Notes: generated from the sequence alone by a model not told the origin. A stretch of 64,000 nucleotides of DNA from Cognatundibacterium crateris (GCF_010078235.1 NZ_JAABOS010000001.1:496001-560000); one strand, 5' to 3'. Numbered from the stretch's first letter, positions 1 through 14,441 are shown. Numbers and translations are program-made.

Positions 1-29
1 ATTGTTTACTTTTTGGGTTCAACGCAGAG

Positions 30-68
30 ATCCCCAGCGCCTGCAATGTCGCCAGGCTGGGGATTTTG
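30..68 (+). terminator. Possible terminator of a gene left of the window
   Basis: A perfect 9-bp inverted repeat, ATCCCCAGC (30-38) and GCTGGGGAT (56-64), encloses a 17-nt loop and runs straight into TTTT. No gene is visible before it in the window, so it would end a transcript entering from the left. The remainder up to base 269 holds no other structure I can name and must contain the promoter of the synthetase gene at 270. Confidence 0.45.
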
Positions 69-269
69 TCGATTTATGTTGAATTTCTGAACTGAATGTG
101 ACGTTTTACTACATTCCAAGCTTATCAGGATGATAAACTTGACCACGCGCTGCATGTGCCGCCCAGGCAGCTTGTTTAGTATCAGAATCAGCTCCTCACC
201 AGCAGAAAAAGAAAGAAAATCTGTTGAGCCAGACCTGTTCTGTGATGGTGGTTCCCAAATTGAAACTTT

Positions 270-3200
270 ATGTCTTTATCCAGTAGTCCGAACACAGTAA
301 AACAGATTTTATCCGGCGATATACGCCCGGATCTGCTCCGCCAGGAAGTACTGGCAGATATTCTCGAAGCAACAGCCGACGCACGGCCAGAACACACCGC
401 GTTGATTTGTGGCGACCTTAGCCTGAGCTATGCCGAATTAAATGCGCGTGCTGATCTGGTCGCTCACCACTTACACCAAGCGGGCGTCGTTCCCGGGCAA
501 ATTCTGGGTTTGTGGTTGCCGCGTGGGATAGACCTGCTGGTGATGCAGGCCGGGATCGCAAAGACTGGCGCAGCCTGGTTACCCTTTGATGCCGATACAC
601 CGCCAGAGCGGGTTCTGGTCTGCCTGCAAGATGCGCAGGCATTTGGCTTATTGAGCACCCCGGCCTTAGCGCAGTCCTTAGCTGGCGCAGGTTTGACGAT
701 CTGGGATAGCGCTGACTTGCTGGTCCCTGCACAGACTACGCTGCAAAGGCGGCAGGGATGTGCAGCAAGCGATCCGGCCTATGTGATTTACACCTCAGGC
801 TCGACTGGCAAACCCAAGGGCATACTGGTCAATCAGGGCAGTATTTGTCATTTTTTACGCAGCGAAAATGCTGTACTGGGCATACAAGCCAGCGATAAAG
901 TGTATCAGGGCTTTTCTGTGGCCTTTGATATGTCCTTCGAAGAGATCTGGATCAGTTATCTGGTTGGCGCCAGCTTGTGGATCGCGCCTAAGGAAATCAC
1001 TGGGGACCCGGATGCACTGCCACTGGCATTGGCGGCAAACCAGATCACGGTACTGCACGCTGTCCCTACCCTGCTGGCCTTATTTACTCAGGACGTACCC
1101 AGCCTGCGCTTAATCAATCTGGGCGGTGAAATGTGCCCGGAATCGCTGGTGGCGAAATGGAGTCGTACTGGCCGCCAGATGTTTAACACCTACGGCCCGA
1201 CTGAGGCCACGGTCTCTGCCAGCCTGGCGCAACTGTATCCGGATCAGCCTGTCACGATAGGCAAGCCGCTGCCTAACTATTCCATGATGGTGATTTCCAC
1301 TGAGCTGGAGCAAGGCCTGCGTTTATTGGATGTGGGTGAAACCGGAGAACTGTGCATTTCCGGACCCGGTGTTGCATGCGGTTATCTGGGCCGCCCTGAT
1401 CTGACGAAGGAAAAATTCCTGAGTAATCCCTGGTCGCAATCTGAGCACGATCAGCGCCTGTATCGTACCGGTGACCTGGCAATTATTCAGGCAGATGGCA
1501 GTATTCAATGTCTGGGTCGGGCCGATGATCAGGTGAAGATACGCGGCTTCCGCGTCGAACTGGGTGAAATCGAAACTCTGCTGGCGCAACAGCCAGGCGT
1601 AGGAACAGTCGCCGTCGTACTTAGAAAAGACCAGGATATTGATCAGATCGTCGCTTTCATCGTGCGCGATACTGCACATGTTGATAATGAAGATCATGCT
1701 GCCTTTGTAAGCCGTTTGCGTCAGCAACTGGCAACGGCGCTGCCGCCTTACATGCTGCCAGCGCGTTTCGAATTACTGGAAGCTGTGGTGCGTCTGACCT
1801 CAGGAAAAATCGACCGCAATCATTTGAAACGCCTGGAACTGAGCGCAGCCCTTGCGACTGGAGAATCAGACCTTCCTGAAAATCCGGCTGAAGCATGTCT
1901 GTTCCCGGCCTTAGCGCATTTGTTCCCCGGGCAAGCCATCCTGCGCTCAGCTGACTTCTTCCGTGATCTGGGCGGTCACTCCTTACTGGCAGCGCGTCTG
2001 GTATCAGCCATACGGAAAGACCCGCGCTTTGCCTATTTCAAGATTGCCGATATTTATCAGCAGCGACGCGTTGGAGCCATTGCTGAGGTGCTGGCAGCCT
2101 CACTACAGCAACCGGCAACGACAACAACACGCGCTGAACGCAAGTTTGCCCCTGACTGGAAACGCTATGCATGCGGAGTCGCACAGGCGGCGAGTATTCC
2201 CTGGCTGGTTGCCATGCGTATGGTGCAATGGCTGGCTCCCTTTTTTGCCTACCATTTTTTCACCGGTGACCCTGGCGATTCCATACCGCGTGCAGTTGCA
2301 TTATCAGTGGGCGCATTTTTGCTGTTAACGCTGGCAGAATTTGGCATTGCGATTCTGGGCAAACGCCTGATCGCAGGCAATCTGAAGCCGGGTCATTATC
2401 CTTTATGGGGCTTCACCTACTTCCGCTGGTGGCTGAGTGACAGACTGATAGAAGCAGCGCCGGTGTACATGCTCAGTGGTTCTTCGCTTTATACCTGGTG
2501 GCTGCGCGCACTGGGTGCACGTATAGGTCATGATGTGATCATAGGCTCGATGACGATACGGGCACCGGAATTACTACAGATCGGTGATGGCGTCAGCGTA
2601 GGAAATGCCTGTAACTTTGAAAATGCCAGAGTACAAAATGGCGAACTCATCCTGGGTAAGATAGAACTGGGCAAAGACGCCTGTGTTGGTTCTTATGCTG
2701 TACTGGAAGGCAACGTCAGTCTGGCGGAAGCGGCCCATCTGGAAGGCCAATCCGCGCTGGCTGAGGGGCAGCATATTCCGGCTTACCGTGTCTGGGCCGG
2801 CTCCCCCGCGCGCGATACCGGTGCATTTATGGCCGACCCTGACTCGCCACGGCCTGCGCTGAGTACGCTGCGTGCCGCATGGGAAGCTTGCTTTTTCATC
2901 TGTGGCTCACTGTTTATCTGCGCCTTGTTTTTCATGCCGGTCTTCCCTAGCTTTGTCACCATAGACTGGTTAGACAGCATAGATACGCTTTCCTTCCTGA
3001 ATGGGAATTCGGTACCGCTGCAATTACTCAAGTATTTTTTGCTGGCCTTCCCAGCCACAGCGGTACTGATTATTTGCACGGCGCTGTTATCTGCAGGCAT
3101 ACGCTGGAGTGTACTGCCGCGTTTACAACCGGGGAAGTACGCGGTCCATAGCAAAGTCTATCTGGGTAAATGGCTGGTCAATCAGATACAGGAATCCAGC

Positions 3201-4304
3201 CTCAATGTATTACACGGCGTGTATGCAACGGTCTTTGCCCCCTTCTGGTACCGCTTGCTGGGTGCCAAAGTCGGACGTGGTGCAGAAATCTCCACTGCGC
3301 TGGGCGTGGTACCGGACATGCTGACTTTAGGCGATGAAACCTTTATCGCCGATGCGGTATTACTCGGCGATGAGCAAATTGATGGTGGCTGGATGACGAT
3401 GCATCCTACCGTCATTTCTAAGCGCAGCTTCGTTGGCAATGGTGCTTACGTTCCCGATGGCACCATCTTGCCGGAAAATGTATTGATCGGCGTACATACC
3501 AGCGTGCCAGCCAATGAGCGCTTGAAAAATGGGGATACCTGGCTGGGATCACCCGCCATCCATCTGCCGGCACGTGAAGAAGTCAAAGGTTTTCCTGAAC
3601 ATCTGACCTATCGTCCTTCAGTGATACGCCGCCTGGGACGTGGCTTAGTCGAAGCATTCCGCATCGTTGCGCCGCATGCGCTGGTGATTGCGGTCGGCTA
3701 TACCATCGTGCTGGACCTGATGCCATTAGCGGGCGAAGACCGCTGGACCGAAGTCCTGATCTACCTGATCGGTGCCGGACTCATGTATGGGATAGGCAGC
3801 TTTGCTTTTGTACTGGCACTAAAATGGCTGCTGATCTTCCGCTATAAGAAGGCCAGCGTACCGATGTGGACCCCGTTCGTGTGGTTATCGGAAGGCATTA
3901 CCAATCTGTATGAAGGTATCGCTGTCCCTAACTTTATGCGCTATCTGCGCGGCACACCCTGGCTGCCTGTCGCCTTTAATCTGCTGGGCTGCCGTATCGG
4001 ACGTGGTGTGTATATGGATACCACCGACATCACCGAGTTTGACTGCGTCAGCATAGGCGACTACAGCGAAATTAATGCTCTGGCCTGCCCGCAAACACAT
4101 TTGTTTGAAGACCGGGTCATGAAAATTGACCAGGTCAGCATAGGCAAACGGGTTTACATGGGGCCGCGCAGTTATGTGCTGTACAGCGCCGTGGTGGAAG
4201 ATGATGTCAGCCTGGGTCCACTTACGCTGGTCATGAAGGGAGAATTCATCCCGACTGCTTCCTCATGGGCAGGATGCCCGGCAGCGATACGGACTGGTCA
4301 GTAA
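270..4304 (+). CDS. Pls/PosA-type NRPS-like membrane synthetase (A-T plus six TM segments and three hexapeptide domains)
   Basis: A 1344-residue single-module nonribosomal peptide synthetase-like protein. In order: an adenylation domain (about 25-525) with core motif YTSGSTGKPKG near residue 174 and GRADDQVKIRG near 417; a thiolation domain with DLGGHSLLA, phosphopantetheine site Ser571; then six hydrophobic segments (about 642-664, 674-697, 870-893, 918-940, 1137-1155, 1163-1191) alternating with three left-handed beta-helix hexapeptide-repeat domains (about 752-850, 1000-1100, 1241-1344). This is the layout of the Pls/PosA family, whose Streptomyces member Pls makes epsilon-poly-L-lysine. 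There is no condensation or thioesterase domain. Aligning to PheA by eye gives pocket residues D-M-E-H-I-L-T-V-S-K; Glu at position 239 is typical of pockets for basic amino acids. Product and substrate are inference. No good ribosome binding site precedes this ATG, but no better start is visible. It stands alone and ends in a strong terminator. Confidence 0.9.
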   Translation: MSLSSSPNTVKQILSGDIRPDLLRQEVLADILEATADARPEHTALICGDLSLSYAELNARADLVAHHLHQAGVVPGQILGLWLPRGIDLLVMQAGIAKTGAAWLPFDADTPPERVLVCLQDAQAFGLLSTPALAQSLAGAGLTIWDSADLLVPAQTTLQRRQGCAASDPAYVIYTSGSTGKPKGILVNQGSICHFLRSENAVLGIQASDKVYQGFSVAFDMSFEEIWISYLVGASLWIAPKEITGDPDALPLALAANQITVLHAVPTLLALFTQDVPSLRLINLGGEMCPESLVAKWSRTGRQMFNTYGPTEATVSASLAQLYPDQPVTIGKPLPNYSMMVISTELEQGLRLLDVGETGELCISGPGVACGYLGRPDLTKEKFLSNPWSQSEHDQRLYRTGDLAIIQADGSIQCLGRADDQVKIRGFRVELGEIETLLAQQPGVGTVAVVLRKDQDIDQIVAFIVRDTAHVDNEDHAAFVSRLRQQLATALPPYMLPARFELLEAVVRLTSGKIDRNHLKRLELSAALATGESDLPENPAEACLFPALAHLFPGQAILRSADFFRDLGGHSLLAARLVSAIRKDPRFAYFKIADIYQQRRVGAIAEVLAASLQQPATTTTRAERKFAPDWKRYACGVAQAASIPWLVAMRMVQWLAPFFAYHFFTGDPGDSIPRAVALSVGAFLLLTLAEFGIAILGKRLIAGNLKPGHYPLWGFTYFRWWLSDRLIEAAPVYMLSGSSLYTWWLRALGARIGHDVIIGSMTIRAPELLQIGDGVSVGNACNFENARVQNGELILGKIELGKDACVGSYAVLEGNVSLAEAAHLEGQSALAEGQHIPAYRVWAGSPARDTGAFMADPDSPRPALSTLRAAWEACFFICGSLFICALFFMPVFPSFVTIDWLDSIDTLSFLNGNSVPLQLLKYFLLAFPATAVLIICTALLSAGIRWSVLPRLQPGKYAVHSKVYLGKWLVNQIQESSLNVLHGVYATVFAPFWYRLLGAKVGRGAEISTALGVVPDMLTLGDETFIADAVLLGDEQIDGGWMTMHPTVISKRSFVGNGAYVPDGTILPENVLIGVHTSVPANERLKNGDTWLGSPAIHLPAREEVKGFPEHLTYRPSVIRRLGRGLVEAFRIVAPHALVIAVGYTIVLDLMPLAGEDRWTEVLIYLIGAGLMYGIGSFAFVLALKWLLIFRYKKASVPMWTPFVWLSEGITNLYEGIAVPNFMRYLRGTPWLPVAFNLLGCRIGRGVYMDTTDITEFDCVSIGDYSEINALACPQTHLFEDRVMKIDQVSIGKRVYMGPRSYVLYSAVVEDDVSLGPLTLVMKGEFIPTASSWAGCPAAIRTGQ

Positions 4305-4360
4305 GAACAGACTGAGACAATCAGAAGCGGAAAAGAAGCTGAAAAGAAGTTGAAATACCG

Positions 4361-4388
4361 GGGTGAGCGACGATGCTCACCCTTTTTT
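4361..4388 (+). terminator. Terminator after the NRPS-like gene
   Basis: An 8-bp perfect stem, GGGTGAGC / GCTCACCC, with a 6-nt loop is followed by six T residues. It lies 57 bases after the stop codon of the synthetase gene. Confidence 0.88.
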
Positions 4389-4467
4389 ATATGCAGCTGG
4401 CATTGTCTTTGCCAACATATTCCACATAGAAAATCTGACATCCGCATCTTCAGGCAGACCATGACAC

Positions 4468-4695
4468 TTACCAGTTAGCCTTAGATAAAATCACCAGCCA
4501 CTTTTTGAAGAACAACAGCTCCAGGTGACCGGCTTGCACACCGGTAGAACAATCCAACAGCGGATTGACAGCATAAGAACGCTGACGAAAATCGCGGCAG
4601 ACGAAAATTTCACGCCGTCCCAAACGGACTAAAAACGCATTCGGTGACAGTTGTAAGCTGAAACGGGTATCAAAAGAAGATTGCAGGTAAGCCAT
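4468..4695 (-). CDS. Small hypothetical protein, 75 aa
   Basis: A 75-codon gene starting MAYLQSSFDTRF, preceded on the minus strand by GGAGAG seven bases before the ATG, which decides this start over the longer 154-codon reading frame. The protein is mixed hydrophobic and basic, with LVRLGRREIFVCRDF in the middle and two cysteines. I see no signal peptide or recognised domain. It stands alone between the terminators of two neighbouring genes. Not recognised; the ribosome binding site is the main support. Confidence 0.5.
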   Translation of the reverse strand: MAYLQSSFDTRFSLQLSPNAFLVRLGRREIFVCRDFRQRSYAVNPLLDCSTGVQAGHLELLFFKKWLVILSKANW

Positions 4696-4881
4696 GATAA
4701 CTCTCCATCGTTTAGACAAAACATGAGGTATAGCAAAGTCAGAAAAGCACAACTTTGTCTCTGTAGTGTTACGCAACGGAAGTACTTTAACACAATTACT
4801 GTATGCATATACAGTGTTTTTAAAAATGCTGGTTTTTTGCAACATTCCACACATTTCAGACTCAATTCTCAGGACGGTCAT

Positions 4882-4908
4882 AAAAAAACCCGGCACGGGC
4901 CGGGTTTC
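4882..4908 (-). terminator. Terminator of the smc-zipA-ligA-galU operon
   Basis: Read on the minus strand: stem AACCCGGC / GCCGGGTT with a short loop, followed by a run of seven T. It lies 38 bases after the galU stop codon. Confidence 0.9.
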
Positions 4909-4945
4909 CTGATCGCGCAGAGCTATGCGCAAATGCGCATGCAGC

Positions 4946-5821
4946 TTAACGGATAGACTTCAGATATTCCGCAAACTCTTCGCCAGTTTCCTTGTGCTTC
5001 AGGCCCAAAGCCACACTGGCCTTCAGATAACCCAGTTTAGAGCCACAGTCATAGCGGGTGGCAGCTGCACGATATGCATAGACCGGAAAATCCTTGAGCA
5101 TCGCTGCAATCCCGTCTGTCAGTTGTATCTCACCGCCGGAACCTTTACCCAGTTTTTCCAGATAAGAGAAAATGCGGCCAGACAAAATATAACGCCCGAC
5201 CACAGCCAAGGTAGACGGCGCGACATCCGGCATCGGTTTTTCGATAATGCCATGCACTTTTTCCAGTCTGTCCTGATATGGCGAACCACTGACAATACCG
5301 TACTGACGGGTGAATTCACGTGGCACATCCTGCACGGCGATGATGCTGCCGCCTTCCTGTTCGTACGCCTTAGTCATTTGCGCCATGACCGAGGCCTGAC
5401 CCACATCAGCATCCATCAAATCATCCGCCAGCAACACAGCAAATGGATCATCGCCTATCACTGGACGCGCGCACAATACCGCATGGCCCAGACCCAGTGC
5501 CGCAGGCTGGCGAATATAAATACAGTTAATATTTTTAGGAATCACATTTCTGACCAGATCCAGCAAGGCTTCTTTGCCTGCGGCTTCCAATTCACTTTCG
5601 AGTTCGTAAGCTTTATCGAAATGGTCTTCAATCGCACGCTTATTTCTACCGGTGATGAACACCATTTCAGTGATACCAGCCTCAACCGCTTCTTCGACGG
5701 CATACTGGATCAGCGGTTTATCCACGATGGGCAGCATTTCTTTAGGCTGCGCCTTGGTGGCAGGCAAAAAGCGGCTGCCCAGACCAGCGACGGGGAACAC
5801 GGCTTTTGTAATTTTTCTCAT
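4946..5821 (-). CDS. galU: UTP--glucose-1-phosphate uridylyltransferase
   Basis: Cytosolic enzyme that makes UDP-glucose from UTP and glucose 1-phosphate for exopolysaccharide, LPS and galactose metabolism. The 291-residue length fits the bacterial GalU family. The nucleotide-binding signature [17 protein letters not shown] lies near the N-terminus, followed by [23 protein letters not shown] in the middle carries the metal-binding acidic residues, and IIEKP comes later. It is the last gene of smc-zipA-ligA-galU; only one base separates the ligA stop from the galU ATG, so translational coupling is likely. Confidence 0.97.
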   Translation of the reverse strand: MRKITKAVFPVAGLGSRFLPATKAQPKEMLPIVDKPLIQYAVEEAVEAGITEMVFITGRNKRAIEDHFDKAYELESELEAAGKEALLDLVRNVIPKNINCIYIRQPAALGLGHAVLCARPVIGDDPFAVLLADDLMDADVGQASVMAQMTKAYEQEGGSIIAVQDVPREFTRQYGIVSGSPYQDRLEKVHGIIEKPMPDVAPSTLAVVGRYILSGRIFSYLEKLGKGSGGEIQLTDGIAAMLKDFPVYAYRAAATRYDCGSKLGYLKASVALGLKHKETGEEFAEYLKSIR

Positions 5822-5822
5822 T

Positions 5823-9333
<3,511 letters not shown>

Positions 9334-9337
<4 letters not shown>

Positions 9338-12300
9338 GCTGCTTGAACCTCAGTAGCAAAATTGACAGCGGACTCCATGTCCACCGCCACAATTCGAGAA
9401 ACCCCCTGCTCTTGCATGGTCACGCCTATCAGCTGCTGCGCCATTTCCATCGCAATTTTATTGTGGGAGATAAATAAAAACTGTGTGTTATTCGACATAC
9501 GTTTCACCATATTACAGAAACGTTCCGTATTCGAGTCATCCAGCGGCGCATCGACCTCATCGAGCAAACAGAATGGGGCCGGATTCAGCTGGAACATCGC
9601 AAACACCAAGGCAGTCGCGGTTAAGGCTTTTTCACCACCGGACAGCAAATGTATCGTTGCATTTTTCTTGCCTGGCGGCTGGGCCATGACCTGTACGCCG
9701 GAATCCAGAATTTCATCGCCAGTCATGATCAGCTTGGCCTGACCACCACCAAACAAGATAGGGAATAACTCAGCAAAATGATGATTCACTTTATCGAAAG
9801 TCCCCTGCAGCAATTCGCGGGTTTCGATGTCGATTTTATGAATCGCATCCTGCAGCGTGGTGATCGCTTCGGTCAGATCTGCATGCTGTGCATCGAGGAA
9901 GGTTTTTCTTTCACTGGCCTGCGCCAGTTCTTCCAGCGCCGCCATATTCACCGCACCTAAAGCCGCAATTGCATTACCCAGGCGCGTGACCTCACCCTGC
10001 AGATAAGAAGGTTTCAGATCATCATGCAGTTTTTCAGCGAGTTGCGCTTCGTCGACTTCAAAATTCCTGAGTTGTTCCTGATACTGTTCCTGCGCCAGGC
10101 GAGCAGCCTGCTCTTTGAGCTGCAACTCCATAATCCGGTCACGTTGCGGCTGCAGACTGCGTTCTATCTGATTTTTATTGTCTTCAAATTGACGCAGCGA
10201 CTGCGTCAGCTGATCCAGTTCATGACGCGCATTGGCCAACGCTTTTTCCTGTTCGGTACGGCGGTCCAGCAAATCCTGCAAACCAGCCTGCGCGGCCTGG
10301 TCATTCATGCTTTCCAGCTCGAGCTGTCCCTGTTCCATGCTGGCGAATAACTGCGCCGACTGTTCCAGCGCGGTCGCGATATTCCTGCGCATTTCTTCCA
10401 TCTTATTGCGATGGGATTTTTCTGCAAACGCCGCTTCCTGCGCCGCCAGTTCCAGATCGCGTACGCGCTGTCTGGCCTGATTCAGACCATGCTCTTGTTC
10501 CAGATAGGCGGTCTGGCCCTGCTCATGCAATTCCTGCATTTCAGCCAGTTCCAGATCCAGCATTTCAAATTTCTGCTCAGATTCAGCGCGCACCTGCTGC
10601 TGTTCTGCTTCCTGCGCTGCGATTTCAGCCAGGTCTGTGCCGATCTGGGTCGAGCGCTGGTTAAAGCGTTCCTGCACCTCAGCCAGCTTCATGAATTCTA
10701 TTTGCAGACTATGCGTACTCTGCGTCAGCGCGGCGACCCGTTGACGTAAATCCTGTAACTGCTGTGCTGCCTGGGTATAGGCTGACTCTGCCCTGATTGC
10801 CGCATTTTTTCCCTCATCTGCCAGCATCTGGCGCGCGCGACATTGCTTACCGAGATTCTCGATTTCCTGCTGGCGTCCGAGCAAGCCATCCTGCTCAGAA
10901 TCCGAGGCATAGAAACGCACACTGGTACGTGAAATCACATGCCCCTGGCGTGTCACAAACGAGGCACCAAACGGTAATTGCGCACGGTTAGCAAATGCTG
11001 AACTCACGTCTTCGGCCACGTACAACTGATGTAACCAGTCTTGCATCAGACTGCGGATGCCAGTTTCATTCAGTTGCAACAGCTCGATAAACGGTTTCAG
11101 GCCGGGCGCGCTGGCCGGTGGTTCTGACTGTATCTGTGGACTGTAAACCGCCAGCTTGGCAGGCGGGGCATCACTGAAAAAGGCCTTAGCCCAGTCCAGA
11201 TTAGACATTTCCAACGATGCGGTACGTTCACGTAGCACCGATTCCAGCGCCGTTTCCCAGCCTGCTTCGATATGCAGCTTTTGCCACAGCTTAGGCAAAC
11301 TGCCCAGCTCATGTTTTTCCAGCCAGGGTTGTACTTTGCCCTGACTTTGTACTTTTTCCTGCAACTGTTTCAGAGCCAGCAAACGCGCTTCTAATTGTGC
11401 CAGCTCTGCCGCATCCTGATTCACTTGCTGCTGCGCCTGCTTGCGCTGCTCATCCAGCGCCGGAAGGCGCTCTTGCGCTTCTTCCAGCTGCATGTTGAGC
11501 TCTTCCAGCACCTGCTTCTTCTCTTCCAGTTGGAAAGAGAGATTATCGAGATGGGTAGAATCGGGCGTAGCCAGTCCCTGCTTTTCCTGCATCAGGCGTT
11601 CTTTACGCACCGCCAGGCTATTGAGGATATTCGATGCATTACGCTGATGTGCAGACTCAAGTTCGATCTGCTGCTGCATCTGCATGATCCTGGCACGCGA
11701 CTCGGTCGATTTCAGCTGGGACTCACGCCAGCCCTGCTCGAGTGCGGGCAAAGTATCTTGCTGCGCCTGAGCCGATTCCGCGGCCTGCTCGGCGCGCATG
11801 GCTAATTCTTCGACCTGAATCTCGGCTTCAGATAAATCATCCTGTAAATGATGACTCTGCGACTGCCATTGATCGCGCTGCGCCTTGAGCGAATGCAGTT
11901 GTGACTGCAGACGGCTGCGCGATTCGATCACAAATTTAATCTGTGCTTCCAGGCTGCCGATCTCGGCATTGGTCTGATACAAATGCCCCTGCGCCTGGTG
12001 CATACGGTCACCGACAGCATAATGCGCCTGGCGCATTTGCTCGAGCTCCAGCTCCACATGACGTAATTTTGCGGTCTGTTCTTCCAGATCCAGCTGAGTC
12101 TTTTCTATCTCGGCAAAATGGCGCTTTTGTTCATTCGCAGCCTCGTTACGGCGCAACAGCCACAGCAGTTTTTGCTTTTCTTCCTGATCCGCCTGCAGCG
12201 CGTGGAATTTATTGGCCACGATGGCCTGGGCTTCCAGCTTTTCGAGATTATTATTCAGTTCGCGCAGGATGTCTTCGACGCGCACCAGATTCTCATGGGT

Positions 12301-12858
12301 ATCGTGAATCCGGTTTTCGGTTTCACGGCGGCGCTCTTTATAGCGCGACACACCGGCCGCTTCTTCGAGGAAGATACGCAATTCTTCAGGGCGGGCTTCG
12401 ATAATCCGGGAAATCATGCCCTGACCGATAATCGCGTAAGCGCGTGGCCCCAGACCGGTACCGAGGAAGATGTCCTGAATATCACGGCGGCGCACCGCCT
12501 GGCCATTGATGTAATAGGTCGAGGTGCCATCGCGGGTCAGCGTACGCTTGACCGCGATTTCCGCATACTGACTCCATTGTCCGGCCGCCTTACCGAGGCT
12601 GTTATCGAACACCAGCTCTACCGATGCGCGGCCAGCTGGTTTGCGGTGCGTGGAACCGTTGAAAATAACGTCCTGCATGGATTCGCCACGCAACTCGGAT
12701 GCTTTGGATTCACCCAGCACCCAACGCACGGCGTCAATAATATTTGATTTGCCACAGCCGTTCGGCCCCACGACGCCGACCAGTTGCCCAGGCACCTGAA
12801 AATGCGTTGGGTCAACGAAGGATTTAAATCCCGACAGTTTAATAGAGGTTAATCGCAC
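9334..12858 (-). CDS. smc: Chromosome segregation protein SMC
   Basis: Condensin ATPase for chromosome organisation; 1174 residues from this start. The N-terminal Walker A motif is GVVGPNGCGKSN, followed by two long coiled-coil arms around a hinge, then the signature LLSGGEKALTATALV and Walker B CLLDEVDAPLDD at the C-terminus. I chose the GTG at 12858 because family members begin MRLTSIKLSGFKSF. A further in-frame GTG at 12903 would add 15 residues (MQFREGLQ...) not typical of the family, though neither start has a clear ribosome binding site. First gene of the operon with zipA, ligA and galU. Confidence 0.95.
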
Positions 12859-13217
12859 TTGATGAAATTTTATTATCGTCTGCAGCCCCTCGCGGAACTG
12901 CACTTATATTCGTGAGAACGGATACCCTGAGCCAGACAGGAAAGCATGGCATCATACCATTTGATGCCCGAAATTTTCACAAAAAAACCTTGAAAAATAG
13001 CCAACAAAAACACTATTTTCTGTAAAAAAGCTTAAAAAATCCTAATTTAATTGCGACAAAGCCTTTCTCGGGAGAATCGGGCAAAGGATATAATATGTTA
13101 AACCTTGCTTGCGAGAAGAACAAAGCAAATGTGATGTCGGAAAGCATCAGTGACGCCAGTCCATCATCCGCCTGCCTTTCAAATAACTCAGCAGAACTGA
13201 AACTGAACCATTCCAAC
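12859..13217. other. Divergent intergenic region smc / dapC
   Basis: About 360 bases separate the two family-conserved start codons. The stretch 12975-13050 is A-rich and contains a weak AAAATAG/CTATTTT repeat. A TATAAT hexamer stands at 13089-13094. An in-frame ATG at 13095 would add 41 residues to DapC. No RNA gene is evident. Confidence 0.5.
13089..13094 (+). promoter_or_regulatory. Candidate -10 box for dapC
   Basis: A consensus TATAAT lies directly before an in-frame ATG at 13095. The -35 position holds only a weak match (TTCTCG, spacing 18). If used, transcription would start near 13101, after that ATG, which favours the downstream start at 13218 with a leader of about 118 bases. Confidence 0.35.
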
Positions 13218-14441
13218 ATGACTTTTCACCCTTATCTGACCAGCCTGCAGCCTTACCCTTTCGAAAAATTACGCCAATTATTCAGCGGCATTACGCCGAA
13301 TCCGGCTTATCAAGCGATCAGCCTCGGCATCGGTGAGCCTAAGCATCCGACACCGGCACTGATAGAAGACGCTTTACGCAATAACATGGCGGGACTGGCC
13401 AGCTACCCTTTGACAGCCGGATCAGAAGCCTTACGTCGCAGCATCGCCAATTGGATCGCGCGCCGTTATGACATCCCGGCGCCTGACTTTGCTACTGAAA
13501 TTTTGCCAGTCAACGGCTCGCGTGAAGCCTTGTTTGCTCTCGCGCAGACCATCATCAATCCGGCTGCGTGCAAAGATGGCAAGCCGCTCATCATGTGCCC
13601 GAATCCGTTTTATCAGATTTACGAAGGGGCAGCCTATTTGTCCGGTGCTGAGCCTTATTTTGTGAATGCAGATCCGTCCCGCAATTTTGCACCCGATTAC
13701 AGCCAGGTGCCTGCGCATATCTGGCAACGGGTACAACTGCTATTCGTCTGCTCGCCCGGCAATCCTACCGGCGCTGTTTTACAACTGCATGACTGGAAAG
13801 AGTTATTTGAGCTGTCCGACCGTTACGGCTTTGTGATTGCAGCGGATGAATGCTATTCCGAAATCTACTTCAAAGCCGATGCCCCACTCGGAGCGATGCA
13901 GGCTGCACGTCAATTGGGACGCGGTTATGAACGCCTGATCAGCCTGTCGAGCTTATCCAAACGCTCGAATGTACCCGGCATGCGTTCTGGCTTCGTCGCC
14001 GGTGATGCCGCGATCATGAAACAATTTCTGCTGTACCGTACCTATCACGGCAGCGCGATGAGCCCGATGATACAAGCCGCATCGGTCGTCGCCTGGGATG
14101 ATGAAGAGCACGTCGCAGAGAATCGCGAAAAATACCGCCGGAAATTTGCACAAATCACGCCCTTACTCACAGAGGTGCTGGATGTGCAGTTGCCGGATGC
14201 TGCATTCTACTTGTGGGCGAAAGTCGATCACCTGAAGGGCATCAGCGATACTGAATTTGCACGTCAACTCTATGAGCGTTATCACGTCACCGTGCTGCCG
14301 GGCAGTTATCTGGCCCGCGAAGCACACGGCATCAACCCGGGCGCTAACCGCATCCGTATGGCTTTGGTGGCGGACGTTGCAGAATGCCTGGAAGCGGCAC
14401 AACGCATCGTCGCATTTTGCAGAGAATTAAAAGCCGCTTAA
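13218..14441 (+). CDS. dapC: Succinyldiaminopimelate transaminase
   Basis: PLP-dependent class I/II aminotransferase that makes N-succinyl-LL-2,6-diaminopimelate in the succinylase branch of lysine synthesis. Visible motifs are SLGIGEPKHPTP, the FVCSPGNPTGAV loop, AADECYSEIY and the PLP lysine in SLSSLSKRSNVPGMRSGF. The reading frame is open back to an ATG at 13095, but the first 41 residues are Ser/Asn-rich and unlike the family. MTFHPYLTSLQPYPFEKLRQL matches the usual N-terminus, giving 407 residues. dapD follows in the same direction. Confidence 0.93.
   Translation: MTFHPYLTSLQPYPFEKLRQLFSGITPNPAYQAISLGIGEPKHPTPALIEDALRNNMAGLASYPLTAGSEALRRSIANWIARRYDIPAPDFATEILPVNGSREALFALAQTIINPAACKDGKPLIMCPNPFYQIYEGAAYLSGAEPYFVNADPSRNFAPDYSQVPAHIWQRVQLLFVCSPGNPTGAVLQLHDWKELFELSDRYGFVIAADECYSEIYFKADAPLGAMQAARQLGRGYERLISLSSLSKRSNVPGMRSGFVAGDAAIMKQFLLYRTYHGSAMSPMIQAASVVAWDDEEHVAENREKYRRKFAQITPLLTEVLDVQLPDAAFYLWAKVDHLKGISDTEFARQLYERYHVTVLPGSYLAREAHGINPGANRIRMALVADVAECLEAAQRIVAFCRELKAA

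Noticed and set aside
12118-12747. 209-codon frame opposite smc
   Set aside because: Entirely antisense to the conserved SMC N-terminal region; typical shadow frame.
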